Origin: a virus
Length of the DNA stretch: 26,665 nucleotides
Strand: one strand, 5' to 3'
IMG/VR virus record: IMGVR_UViG_3300035698_026835
Span: 1-26,665 of that record
The notes beneath the pieces are model-generated. The model worked only from the letters and a program-made list of their open reading frames with translations. It was not told the DNA's origin and ran no database searches. Positions 1-5,988 of this stretch are shown here, piece after piece. Made by a program: the position numbers and the translations under genes. Each line of letters begins with the position of its first letter. Within the stretch, counting starts at the first letter, position 1.

Positions 1-1
1 A

Positions 2-115
2 GCGCGTATATTATTGAAATTAACTGAATTTGACAGAGAAGAAGTATTAGATATGATTGATTTAAGAACTAAGATGGATATTAGAGCTGAACTAAAAGAG
101 GTGAAAAATGATTGA
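2..115 (+). CDS. C-terminal end of an unidentified protein (partial)
   Basis: The frame is open from the window edge to a TGA and gives 37 residues of a charged, probably helical tail ending KEVKND. The next gene starts inside its last codons and its RBS (GAGGTGAAAA) lies within this one, so the two are probably translationally coupled. The start lies outside the window and no function can be assigned. Confidence 0.55.
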   Translation, partial: ARILLKLTEFDREEVLDMIDLRTKMDIRAELKEVKND

Positions 116-257
116 AAAAAAATACATACTTACAAAACAAGAAGTTTTGGAAATTATATGCAAAGGAATAATGTTACAAAGGAAAAAGGAAGATGGGGAG
201 TGTTATATTCCTTCGGATTTAGCTGATGAAATATTTAAGAAGGAGATGATAAAATGA
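108..257 (+). CDS. Small hypothetical protein, 49 aa
   Basis: The start ATG follows GAGGTGAAAA at good spacing and overlaps the end of the upstream frame by 8 nt. The product begins MIEKKYILTKQEVLEII and is charged and mostly helical, with no domain I recognise. Its end contains the RBS (AAGGAG) of the next gene and overlaps it by four bases (ATGA). Placement in a tight run of early genes supports it being real. Function unknown. Confidence 0.6.
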   Translation: MIEKKYILTKQEVLEIICKGIMLQRKKEDGECYIPSDLADEIFKKEMIK

Positions 258-373
258 TATTTAAAAAACAAAAATGGGTTAGTTGGGAAACATACCAACA
301 AAAAGCAAACAATAATATGGGACTTAGTTTTGTGATGAAGTGTAGAAACACTTTCTTACCAAGAGGCAACTAA
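254..373 (+). CDS. Small basic hypothetical protein, 39 aa
   Basis: The ATG overlaps the previous stop (ATGA) and is preceded by AAGGAG at about 7 nt. The product starts MIFKKQKWVSWETYQQ and is basic and aromatic-rich with one Cys. The next gene begins on the base after its TAA. No family recognised; support comes from the RBS and tight packing. Confidence 0.55.
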   Translation: MIFKKQKWVSWETYQQKANNNMGLSFVMKCRNTFLPRGN

Positions 374-619
374 ATGGATTTACAGAAATTAAAGGATTTG
401 GAATTGCCTTGTGAAATTAATGGTGGTTGTAATTGTCATAGTGGTAATATTAAACTGGAAGATGCTAAAATGTTGGGTATTCAATGGATAAACAGATTGA
501 AATTAGCAAATAGTCCCTTATGTGGAAGAGATTGTGAACACATTGTGAGTTATAGGTTTGAAGAGGCTATGACTGCATTAAAGTACATTTTTGATATAAC
601 TGAGGAGGATTTAAAATGA
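374..619 (+). CDS. Cysteine-rich small protein, 81 aa
   Basis: The ATG directly follows the previous TAA, so translation is probably coupled. The product carries five cysteines and two histidines in a CEINGGCNCHSG segment (about residues 13-24) and a CGRDCEH segment (about 50-56), which could bind one zinc ion. The C-terminal third is an amphipathic helix. No known domain is recognised and a regulatory role is only a guess. It ends in GAGGAGG, the RBS of the next gene. Confidence 0.6.
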   Translation: MDLQKLKDLELPCEINGGCNCHSGNIKLEDAKMLGIQWINRLKLANSPLCGRDCEHIVSYRFEEAMTALKYIFDITEEDLK

Positions 620-750
620 ATGATGATATATTTAAGCAAATGGCTAAAGAAGTAGACAAACTAATAGAAGAGAAAGAACTAACTTCAATGATTAAAAAAG
701 AAAGAGATAGAGAGTGTATTGAAGAATATGAAACAGAGAGGGAAGAATGA
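616..750 (+). CDS. Small acidic/charged helical protein, 44 aa
   Basis: It starts in an ATGA overlap behind a strong GAGGAGG site. The product is almost wholly charged (Glu, Lys, Arg, Asp) and predicted to be a single long helix. It overlaps the next start (ATGA). No function can be assigned; tiny helical proteins like this are common in early regions of tailed viruses. Confidence 0.55.
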   Translation: MNDDIFKQMAKEVDKLIEEKELTSMIKKERDRECIEEYETEREE

Positions 751-890
751 ATTTTTTAGTAAGTAAGGAAGATGAAGTAAGGGTTGGGTTGAATCAGTGT
801 TTTAGTAGGTGGATTAAAGAAGTTTGTAAAGAAGAGGGTGTTAGTGTAGAGCAAAAAAGGCGTGAGTTTAGGTTAATGATGGGGTGCTAA
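747..890 (+). CDS. Small hypothetical protein, 47 aa
   Basis: It starts in the ATGA overlap with the gene before, with GAGGGAAGA as RBS. The product (MNFLVSKEDEVRVGLNQC...) is mixed charged with two internal cysteines and one at the C-terminus (MMGC). No domain recognised. The next gene begins four bases after its stop. Confidence 0.55.
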   Translation: MNFLVSKEDEVRVGLNQCFSRWIKEVCKEEGVSVEQKRREFRLMMGC

Positions 891-894
891 AAAA

Positions 895-1281
895 ATGAAT
901 AGGTCTAAGAGTCAGAAATTGTTTTATTATCAGAACCCTGGAGTTTATAACAAAAAATATGCTGAGTTAGTTTCAACAGAAGAAAAAACGGTTAGGATAC
1001 TTAAGGACTTTCCTGAAACTCGGAACAGTGATACTGAATTAATGTTTCAGTTTTGGTATATGTTTGATAATATGAGTTTTAGTCCAGCTGTTGCTATTGC
1101 TCAAAAAAAGTTAGGTAGTATTACTCCTGCTGAAACTATAACAAGATGCAGAAGATATATTCAAAACGAACTCGGACTATTTTTACCTACTGACGAAAAA
1201 GTTTTAGAAAATCGTAAGATTAGTAGTTTGGCTGTTAAGGATTGGGCTTGTTCTAAGGTAAGAATGAGCTGGGACGCATAA
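895..1281 (+). CDS. Conserved phage-type protein of unknown function, 128 aa
   Basis: The middle and C-terminal parts resemble a small protein widespread in tailed phages: an ETRNSDTELMFQFW stretch (about 41-54), then SPAETITRCRRYIQNELGLF (about 76-96), then LPTDEKVLENR. In phages it usually sits in the early replication/recombination region, but its biochemical role is not known to me. The PAETITRCRRYIQ part could be a helix that contacts DNA; that is inference. There is no good RBS before the ATG; it follows the preceding stop by four bases, so translation may be by reinitiation. Confidence 0.7.
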   Translation: MNRSKSQKLFYYQNPGVYNKKYAELVSTEEKTVRILKDFPETRNSDTELMFQFWYMFDNMSFSPAVAIAQKKLGSITPAETITRCRRYIQNELGLFLPTDEKVLENRKISSLAVKDWACSKVRMSWDA

Positions 1282-1282
1282 A

Positions 1283-1582
1283 ATGAAAAAAGTTAATATT
1301 TTGTTTATTTGTCTTATCTTTTTAATAATTTGTCTAACTTTTTGTGTTTATCAAGATTATAATATGACAATAAAAAAGGTTAGGGCTTGTGAAATAAGTC
1401 AACAAATGTGTACTAAAGAAATTAGGCAGAATGTTAGTGGAGTTACTGGTATTTATGATCATGATGGTTTTTATTGTGTGAGAACTTTTGATAGGACTGA
1501 GTTAGAAATTGTGAGTACTAAAAATCATGAGGTTTGTCATTATTTGGTAGATCAAGATTTTAATCATTTTTGTAATCATTGA
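1283..1582 (+). CDS. Membrane-anchored small protein with HExxH motif
   Basis: The first ~22 residues are a hydrophobic helix (NILFICLIFLIICLTFCVY) that could be a signal anchor or signal peptide, putting the rest outside the cell. The ectodomain has five cysteines and a C-terminal HEVCH motif (His82, Glu83, His86) followed by His95 and a terminal HFCNH. HExxH is the zinc-binding and catalytic motif of many metallopeptidases, and a third ligand could be His95 or Cys97. At 99 residues it is far smaller than known peptidases of this type, so activity is unproven. It starts 2 nt after the previous stop and is the last gene before the promoter at 1612. Confidence 0.7.
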   Translation: MKKVNILFICLIFLIICLTFCVYQDYNMTIKKVRACEISQQMCTKEIRQNVSGVTGIYDHDGFYCVRTFDRTELEIVSTKNHEVCHYLVDQDFNHFCNH

Positions 1583-1611
1583 TTAAAAGTTTTAAACACA
1601 ACATAGAAAAA

Positions 1612-1630
1612 AATAACAACATTTATATAA
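1612..1630 (+). promoter_or_regulatory. Archaeal-type promoter (class A), TATA box at 1622-1629
   Basis: AATAACAACATTTATATAA contains a consensus archaeal TATA box. The ATG of the following gene lies 25 nt after the box, so transcription should begin at about 1648-1652, leaving almost no leader. The same 19 bases occur exactly at 25867-25885 before an HNH gene, and ACAACATTTAAATA at 18223-18236 is a variant. Confidence 0.75.
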
Positions 1631-1654
1631 CTTAGAGTAATAGAAGGTAATAGA

Positions 1655-1804
1655 ATGACTGAATTAACATCAATTCAAGTGGATAAAAAATTAAAAGCAG
1701 ATTTGAATAGTTTAAAAGTTCATCCAAGACAACCTTATCATGAAGTAATTCGTGAATTAATAAAAGAAAAAAAAGAACTAAAAAAACATACTCGCACTGT
1801 GTAA
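1655..1804 (+). CDS. Ribbon-helix-helix-like DNA-binding protein, 49 aa
   Basis: The product begins MTELTSIQVDKKLKADLNSL, continues KVHPRQPYHEVIRELI and ends with a lysine-rich tail. This strand-helix-turn-helix pattern matches small archaeal Arc/CopG/VapB-type repressors or antitoxins: the first strand contacts DNA and the two helices form the dimer. It stands alone behind the best TATA box in the left part of the window and is followed by a non-coding stretch, which suits an autoregulated viral repressor. An antitoxin is an alternative, but no toxin gene is evident beside it. AAGGT a few bases before the ATG may act as a weak RBS. Confidence 0.7.
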   Translation: MTELTSIQVDKKLKADLNSLKVHPRQPYHEVIRELIKEKKELKKHTRTV

Positions 1805-1817
1805 GTATTAGTTCTAG

Positions 1818-1825
1818 TATATAAA
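1818..1825 (+). promoter_or_regulatory. TATA box TATATAAA upstream of a non-coding stretch
   Basis: A perfect TATA-like octamer 14 nt after the stop of the regulator gene. Initiation would fall near 1845-1850, about 140 nt before the next ATG, so the transcript would have a long leader or include a small RNA. Confidence 0.55.
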
Positions 1826-1836
1826 GTTTTTTGTAA

Positions 1837-1960
1837 GTGTGTGTTTTATGCTGGGTTGCTGGTGTAAGGTGTTGGACAGTTTTGGTTAGTCGTAGCTCTA
1901 CTTACGTAGTAAGAGTAGTATTGAGGGGGGGTTGTTAAGGGGGGGTTGATTAACACACAC
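1837..1960 (+). ncRNA. Candidate structured non-coding RNA or long 5' leader
   Basis: The 181-nt gap between the regulator gene and the next ATG has no convincing ORF. GTGTGTGTT at 1837-1845 is complementary to AACACACAC at 1952-1960, which would close a domain of about 124 nt. Inside are a CTTAC-GTA-GTAAG hairpin (about 1901-1913) and two runs of seven G (1925-1931, 1939-1945), each followed by TTG and then (A)TTAA, in an otherwise G-poor intergenic sequence. A TATA box lies at 1818-1825, but the predicted start would fall at the edge of the 5' arm of the closing stem, which weakens that stem. A replication origin or operator array is an alternative. Confidence 0.35.
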
Positions 1961-1985
1961 ACAAAAAAAAAACAGAGGTAAAAAA

Positions 1986-2204
1986 ATGAAGTTAACTAAA
2001 ACAGAAAAGAAATTATTAGCAAGAACTAGAGCTAACGGATTTGTTACAATGAATGATTTTGAGGAGTTTTATACTACCCCTCATTATGCTAAAGCTAAGG
2101 CTCAAAGGTTGGTTAGGTTGGGGTTGTTGTTGATTACAGAGAGTCAGACTTTTGTTATTGGAAAGGTTGAAGATGAACTTTTGTGTAGTTATTTGTCGCA
2201 ATAG
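1986..2204 (+). CDS. Small winged-helix-like DNA-binding protein, 72 aa
   Basis: Start ATG behind GAGGTAAAAAA. The product (MKLTKTEKKLLARTRANGFV...) has a short N-terminal helix, an FVTMNDFEEFY segment, then a recognition-helix-like AKAKAQRLVRLGLL followed by LITESQTFVIG, which resembles a wing. The pattern fits a minimal winged-helix transcription factor of the kind common in archaeal viruses, but no specific family is recognised. It is the first gene after the non-coding stretch and may regulate the genes downstream. Confidence 0.6.
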   Translation: MKLTKTEKKLLARTRANGFVTMNDFEEFYTTPHYAKAKAQRLVRLGLLLITESQTFVIGKVEDELLCSYLSQ

Positions 2205-2214
2205 GAGGGAAAGA

Positions 2215-2400
2215 ATGAGGTTGAAGGGTTTGATTAAGGAGATTACTTGGGAGAAGGATGGAGTGACTTATTCTCGTATGATAGTTAGTACGCCGTTTAA
2301 GAATGTGCCTATCAAAATATGTTTTGATGAGGATATTATGATTCCTAAAGAGTTGGTTACTGATGAAAAGTTTGTTGGTAGTCTGGAGATAAAAAGATGA
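2215..2400 (+). CDS. Small hypothetical protein, 61 aa
   Basis: I place the start at ATG 2215 (MRLKGLIKEITWEKDG...) because GGAGGGAAAGA precedes it; the frame is open further upstream without an RBS. The product looks mainly beta, with alternating hydrophobic residues (MIVSTPFKNVPIKICF). It ends with CTGGAGATAAAAAGATGA, which is both its tail and the RBS/start of the next gene; nearly the same junction recurs at about 2986-3001. No family recognised. Confidence 0.55.
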   Translation: MRLKGLIKEITWEKDGVTYSRMIVSTPFKNVPIKICFDEDIMIPKELVTDEKFVGSLEIKR

Positions 2401-3002
2401 ATGATTTAATTAGCAAATACGAAAAATTGGATAATTTAAAGAAAGTAGAAGAAAGTAAACCAATAAAAATTCCTTTTAGTTCATTAGAAATACAAGCAAT
2501 AAAACTAATAATAGACTCAAACAATGAAGGATTTAGAAAAGAAATTGAAGCAAAAACAAACATTTTTCGTGACGAAATTGAGAGTTCATTAGGTTCTTTG
2601 AGAGACGTTTTTAATAACATTTTAGAAAATGATGAGTGGTTAGAAAAGGTGAAGAAATCTCTTTTTGTGAGTATTGAACAAGAAATAAGAGTTAGGTTAA
2701 GTAAAGATAATTTGAGGGATATTATTAAAAAGATGGTTAAAAGTGTTATTGAAGAAGATTATAAGAGTTTGATTAAAGATATTGTTAATGTTGTTTTTAA
2801 TAAATTGTTTAAAGATGTTGATGAGCAATATAAGAGGACTAAGTCTTTAATTTATTCTTGTGAGTCTGAAATTAAGCATTTGATTAGGGATTTACCTATT
2901 TGTTTGGAAACGGAGAAGGTTATTAAAAGAAAGTTTGATGATTTATTATCTTATAATTTGGATAAAATTGATTTTAAGAAAAATCTTCTGGAGATAAAAT
3001 GA
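2397..3002 (+). CDS. Long helical/coiled-coil protein, 201 aa
   Basis: Almost all of the sequence is predicted amphipathic helix rich in Lys, Glu, Ile, Leu and Asp, for example the stretches around residues 60-100 and 115-165. No catalytic motif or transmembrane segment is visible. It starts in an ATGA overlap with a GGAG site 9 nt upstream and ends overlapping the next gene the same way. A structural, anti-host or DNA-associated role is possible, but none can be chosen. The length is unusual among the tiny genes around it. Confidence 0.6.
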   Translation: MNDLISKYEKLDNLKKVEESKPIKIPFSSLEIQAIKLIIDSNNEGFRKEIEAKTNIFRDEIESSLGSLRDVFNNILENDEWLEKVKKSLFVSIEQEIRVRLSKDNLRDIIKKMVKSVIEEDYKSLIKDIVNVVFNKLFKDVDEQYKRTKSLIYSCESEIKHLIRDLPICLETEKVIKRKFDDLLSYNLDKIDFKKNLLEIK

Positions 3003-3220
3003 GTCAGTTTGTCGTGTTTAGTTTATTAAAACATCATGAGAAAGGTTTATCTAGTGAACAAATCAGTAAAAAATTATGTGTTAGTAGTAATAGTGTTAAT
3101 GCTAATTTGTTTAAATTGTTTAAGTCTGATCTAATTAGTCGTAAGCAAGTGTTGGGTAAGACTAATCATTATCATTATTTGTATAAAACAAAAAAGGTAA
3201 GTAAGCACTCAAGGATATAA
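2999..3220 (+). CDS. Winged helix-turn-helix protein, 73 aa
   Basis: The product (MSQFVVFSLLKHHEKGLSSE...) follows the winged-helix plan: helix 1 (VVFSLLKHH), helix 2 (SSEQISKKL), turn CVSSNSV, recognition helix NANLFKLFKSDLI, and a wing with a basic NHYHYLY strand. This matches MarR/ArsR-type minimal regulators. RBS GGAGATAA sits before an ATGA overlap with the upstream helical protein, so both are made from one message. A promoter for the next operon overlaps its last codons. Confidence 0.7.
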   Translation: MSQFVVFSLLKHHEKGLSSEQISKKLCVSSNSVNANLFKLFKSDLISRKQVLGKTNHYHYLYKTKKVSKHSRI

Positions 3221-3222
3221 AA
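3215..3222 (+). promoter_or_regulatory. Archaeal TATA box (ATATAAAA) for the 3268 operon
   Basis: ATATAAAA overlaps the stop of the preceding gene, with a second TATA-like TTTATAA at 3224-3230. Initiation would fall near 3243-3248, giving a leader of about 20 nt before the GGAGG site and the ATG at 3268. Confidence 0.5.
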
Positions 3223-3267
3223 GTTTATAAGTGAGTTAAATAATAAAAACGTATGGAGGCAATTAAT

Positions 3268-3630
3268 ATGAAAAAAGAGGTGTTAGAAAGATTAGAAACT
3301 TTCCCTCAAAAAATTTTTGAGAAGGAAGTAGAATTATTACAAAAAGTTGATGATTTAGACGAATTAAAGCTTAAAATTGGTTTGTTAGAATTACAAGTTT
3401 ATAATAAAGTAATGGAAGAAGTAGACGAGGAAGGTAAAAAGTTGTTTTCTAATAAAGAAAAGCGAGATGTTGAGACTAAGTCTCGTTTGGATAAACTTGT
3501 TGATTTTGGTGAGATGAGTAAGGGTATTAAGAATTTAAGAAAAGATATAGATACTGATAAATTGTTGGTGTCTTTTTTGAAGCGTAAGTTTCGTAGTGCT
3601 GAATGTTTTGTAAAGGGAGGAGAAGAATGA
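3268..3630 (+). CDS. Conserved phage-type coiled-coil protein, 120 aa
   Basis: ATG 3268 is chosen over the in-frame ATG 3253 because GGAGG lies 8 nt before 3268. The protein is helical throughout; the final part (NLRKDIDTDKLLVSFLKRKF followed by RSAE) resembles the C-terminus of a small helical protein seen next to recombination genes in many tailed phages. That placement fits here, because a Rad52-like gene follows three genes downstream. Its exact role is unknown; a partner of the annealing protein is one guess. Confidence 0.65.
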   Translation: MKKEVLERLETFPQKIFEKEVELLQKVDDLDELKLKIGLLELQVYNKVMEEVDEEGKKLFSNKEKRDVETKSRLDKLVDFGEMSKGIKNLRKDIDTDKLLVSFLKRKFRSAECFVKGGEE

Positions 3631-3854
3631 AAAGTTTAAACCTTTTTGAGAAAGAAGAAGATGAGAGAGGAATAATATTTGATGAAGTTTTATGTAATTT
3701 GGGATTTTGGGATAAATCAAGTTGTGCGTCTGATATTTGGGATATTTGTTTTAAATTAAAAGGTTATTCTAAAGAGGGTGGTTGGGATTATTTTATTTGT
3801 CAAGATAAAAATGGGTGTGAAGGTATTTATCGTAAAAGAAAGGAGGGAAAATGA
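3627..3854 (+). CDS. Small hypothetical protein, 75 aa
   Basis: Start at ATG 3627 (MKSLNLFEKEEDER...), with GGGAGGAGAAGA as RBS and ATGA overlap. The product is acidic at the N-terminus and aromatic- and Cys-containing in the middle (LGFWDKSSCASDIWDICFKL), and ends in a basic RKRKEGK tail. Four cysteines are spread out rather than paired. No family recognised. Confidence 0.55.
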   Translation: MKSLNLFEKEEDERGIIFDEVLCNLGFWDKSSCASDIWDICFKLKGYSKEGGWDYFICQDKNGCEGIYRKRKEGK

Positions 3855-3976
3855 AAAAAATTAAATATGGTAATTTGAGTTGGAGTATTAAGGTTGCTGT
3901 TTTAGGTGGTTGGTTAATTGCAGTAGTAGTGGCTGTTGCGTTTGTTGTTGGTGTTGTTGAAGGAATATTAGCATAG
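3851..3976 (+). CDS. Single-pass membrane mini-protein, 41 aa
   Basis: A basic N-terminus (MKKIKYGNLSWSIK) is followed by one hydrophobic helix of about 24 residues rich in Val and Ala. RBS AGGAGGGAAA and ATGA overlap with the gene before. A lysis/holin-type or membrane-remodelling role is possible for such a protein, but nothing in the sequence proves it. Confidence 0.6.
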   Translation: MKKIKYGNLSWSIKVAVLGGWLIAVVVAVAFVVGVVEGILA

Positions 3977-3986
3977 AGGTAAAAAA

Positions 3987-4490
3987 ATGGATGAAAAGTA
4001 TATTATTGATATTAAAGGAAAAAAGTTTGTTACTTTTAATGGTTTGTTAGATTTGGCTCACGAAAAGGGTTTGGTTAGTTTAAAAGTTCAAGAATTAAGT
4101 GTTGATTGGGATAAGAAGAGTGCGTTTTGTATTGCTGCTTGTAAGATAGGTGAAGTTTGTGTTACTTGTGTGGGTAGTGGTACTCAGGATAATTGTGGTA
4201 GTATGGTTGCTGGTCATTTTGTTGAGATGAGTCAGACTCGTGCTTTTGCTCGTTGTCTTAGGACTATTTTGAATGTTGATATGGTTGCAGTGGATGAATT
4301 AAAAGAAAAAGAAGAAGTTAAAGTAAAAGAATCTGGTGATTTTGGTATGGACGTGCCTGTAAGTAATGTGTGTAGTGGTTGTAATTGTGAGGTGAGTGAG
4401 AAGGTTAAAGAGTTTAGTATTAGAACTTACAAGCGTGTACTATGTTTACCTTGTCAGAATATTGCTAAGGCTGAGGCAGAAAAGAAGTGA
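3987..4490 (+). CDS. Probable Rad52-like single-strand annealing/ssDNA-binding protein
   Basis: The N-terminal ~105 residues follow a pattern seen in archaeal and phage Rad52-type annealing proteins: KGKKFVTFNGLLDLAHEKG (about 10-28), a central beta region, then VEMSQTRAFARCLRTILN (about 79-96), which corresponds to the conserved RAxARALRxxxN helix. A charged linker leads to a C-terminal zinc-ribbon-like part with Cys129, Cys132, Cys134, Cys153 and Cys156. Such proteins coat and anneal single-stranded DNA during viral recombination or replication. It follows a coiled-coil protein and a membrane mini-protein and overlaps the next gene by a GTGA. Assignment is by motif only; a different ssDNA-binding family cannot be excluded. 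Confidence 0.65.
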   Translation: MDEKYIIDIKGKKFVTFNGLLDLAHEKGLVSLKVQELSVDWDKKSAFCIAACKIGEVCVTCVGSGTQDNCGSMVAGHFVEMSQTRAFARCLRTILNVDMVAVDELKEKEEVKVKESGDFGMDVPVSNVCSGCNCEVSEKVKEFSIRTYKRVLCLPCQNIAKAEAEKK

Positions 4491-4756
4491 GGAATTGTCG
4501 TAAGTGTAATAAAGAAATAAGTCCTTGGAGGAATTATTGCACTGATTGTGAGGGAATAAGCGATTTTAAGAGTGTTAAAGATAAAGCGGTTAGTTTAATG
4601 AATAGTCCTACTGGTAAATTAGTTATTAGTGAAGGACTTTTTTTGTTATTAAAGAGTTTGAAGAAAAGAAAGAATGTTCCGATTAATCAACAAAAGCGTA
4701 AGATAGTGGAGCAATTAAGGGGTGTTTTATTTGACGAGTTTAAAAAAAAAGATTGA
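4487..4756 (+). CDS. N-terminal zinc-ribbon protein, 89 aa
   Basis: The start is GTG 4487 in a GTGA overlap. Residues 4-21 (CRKCNKEI...YCTDC) give two CxxC knuckles, enough for one zinc ion. The rest is a basic helical segment (LFLLLKSLKKRKN). A nucleic-acid-binding accessory to the preceding annealing protein is plausible but not shown. Its end overlaps the next frame by about 35 nt. Confidence 0.6.
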   Translation: MRNCRKCNKEISPWRNYCTDCEGISDFKSVKDKAVSLMNSPTGKLVISEGLFLLLKSLKKRKNVPINQQKRKIVEQLRGVLFDEFKKKD

Positions 4757-4958
4757 AAATTTGGAAGGAGAAAATTTTGATTTAAAGATTGCTTTATCGT
4801 TTATTTTGAAAGAATTGAATATTCGTAAAACTCGTGGGGTTTCGAAGTTAGAATTGCATGTTTGTCAGTATTTGGGGGTTGTTAAAGAATTTTTTGATGA
4901 AGAAGTAAAAAGAGAATGTATGAAAATTATTGAAGAGGAACAACTAAAAATAAAATGA
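4722..4958 (+). CDS. Coiled-coil hypothetical protein, 78 aa
   Basis: The frame opens with GTG 4722 (MFYLTSLKKKIENLEGENFD); TTG 4731 with AAGGGG upstream is an equally good start. The N-terminal heptads (LKKKIENLEGENFDLKIAL) predict a coiled coil, followed by further helices. It overlaps both neighbours, ending in ATGA. No family recognised. Confidence 0.5.
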   Translation: MFYLTSLKKKIENLEGENFDLKIALSFILKELNIRKTRGVSKLELHVCQYLGVVKEFFDEEVKRECMKIIEEEQLKIK

Positions 4959-5209
4959 CTTTTATGAAAAAAATGGCAGGAATCGTATTTTTGTTTTTGT
5001 TTGTATTATTTTCTATTTTTATTATGTTTGAGTATCATGTTGAGCGTAACGGCCTTATTAGTTTTGATAGGAGTATTACTGTTTTGAGGCCTGTTGAAGT
5101 AATTAATAAAAGAATAGTTGTGAATCCTACTTATAATGTCACTAAGTCTGGCAGTATTATTCGTATTTATGACAAAAATGGAAAACTTATTCATGAGGAA
5201 ACAAAGTGA
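4955..5209 (+). CDS. Membrane-anchored small protein, 84 aa
   Basis: The first ~28 residues form a hydrophobic helix after MTFMKKMAG, likely a signal anchor. The remaining ~55 residues look like a small extracellular beta domain (SGSIIRIYDKNGKLI). RBS is weak; the start is coupled by ATGA. An envelope-located role is inferred; the function is unknown. Confidence 0.6.
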   Translation: MTFMKKMAGIVFLFLFVLFSIFIMFEYHVERNGLISFDRSITVLRPVEVINKRIVVNPTYNVTKSGSIIRIYDKNGKLIHEETK

Positions 5210-5334
5210 GTCAAGTTGAGGATTTGTTGGATAGTATTGACAAAAGTTTAAAACTTTTACGGTTGGACTTAAAATTTGTGTTAAGTGATATTAAAGAAAA
5301 AATAGAAAGGGGTAAAGGTGGAACAAGAGACTAA
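5206..5334 (+). CDS. Small coiled-coil protein, 42 aa (GTG start)
   Basis: GTG in a GTGA overlap, with GAGG in the preceding sequence. The product (SQVEDLLDSIDKSLKLLRLD...) has regular Leu/Ile heptads and is almost entirely helical. It overlaps the next start by 17 nt. Real by context and heptad regularity; function unknown. Confidence 0.5.
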   Translation: MSQVEDLLDSIDKSLKLLRLDLKFVLSDIKEKIERGKGGTRD

Positions 5335-5647
5335 AAATTTGTTAAAACTAATCTTTTATAGTGTAGCTTTCATTTTAGGTTTTGGTATTGGATTTGTTTG
5401 GGGGGTTAGTTCAACTGCTCACTTTTATGATAATAATTTAGTTATTGAAGAGTTTGAAAACAAATTATATGGTTGGGAACGTATTCCTTATGCTAAAACT
5501 TTTTTTAATGAAATAAATGTTAATCCTGAAAACGTTATTAGATTGTATGAAATGGGTGGTACTGGTGGTTTGAATGTAGTGGCTGGTATGGCGAGTGATC
5601 AAATTATTGAAGTGTGTAGGGCAGGCATAGTAAAGGGTGAAGAATGA
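5318..5647 (+). CDS. Membrane-anchored protein, 109 aa (GTG start)
   Basis: GTG 5318 follows GGGGTAAAG. Residues ~9-31 form a glycine-rich transmembrane helix (LIFYSVAFILGFGIGFVWGV), followed by a soluble domain of about 75 residues (NNLVIEEFENKLYGWERIPY...). It sits among other membrane genes (4955, 5644), which suggests a membrane cluster concerned with exit or exclusion, though this is inference. No domain recognised. Confidence 0.6.
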   Translation: MEQETKNLLKLIFYSVAFILGFGIGFVWGVSSTAHFYDNNLVIEEFENKLYGWERIPYAKTFFNEINVNPENVIRLYEMGGTGGLNVVAGMASDQIIEVCRAGIVKGEE

Positions 5648-5988
5648 AGGTTAGGAAATGGTTTGGAAAATATTTTTATTTAAAACTCTGTATAGATCGA
5701 GCACACAGTTACGTTAATCTTCCACTAGATATTGCTAAAGACTTCATGATATTCGGAACATTCCTTAAAGTTTTCATGCCTGGTACTACTTACGCTTGGA
5801 TTCCGATTGCATTTGTTTTAGCGATTTGTTTTGCTATCATAGTAGGCCACGTTGACATAAAAAAGAATATGGCTCATACAGAAATGAGTATTCGAAATCA
5901 GATCAACCCCGAGTTAATCAAAATTTTAGAAACTGTAAAAGAAATTGTAAAGAAAGAAGAAAATGAGAAAAGACGACAAAAGACTTAA
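5644..5988 (+). CDS. Two-helix membrane protein, 114 aa
   Basis: Two hydrophobic segments are visible, around residues 33-46 (DFMIFGTFLKVFMP) and 50-69 (YAWIPIAFVLAICFAIIVGH), followed by a long charged helical tail (ELIKILETVKEIVKKEENEK). Size and layout fit a holin-like protein, but many small viral membrane proteins look the same. RBS GGGTGAAGA; ATGA overlap upstream. The next gene starts inside its tail. Confidence 0.6.
   Translation: MKVRKWFGKYFYLKLCIDRAHSYVNLPLDIAKDFMIFGTFLKVFMPGTTYAWIPIAFVLAICFAIIVGHVDIKKNMAHTEMSIRNQINPELIKILETVKEIVKKEENEKRRQKT

Noticed and set aside
1925-1945. G-quadruplex
   Set aside because: Only two long G runs are close together; four tracts would need neighbouring short runs or two molecules. 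Mentioned as a possibility, not annotated.
5644-5988. Firm call as holin
   Set aside because: Two membrane helices and small size are not specific; several other genes here (3851, 13740) look equally holin-like, and no lysis enzyme is adjacent.
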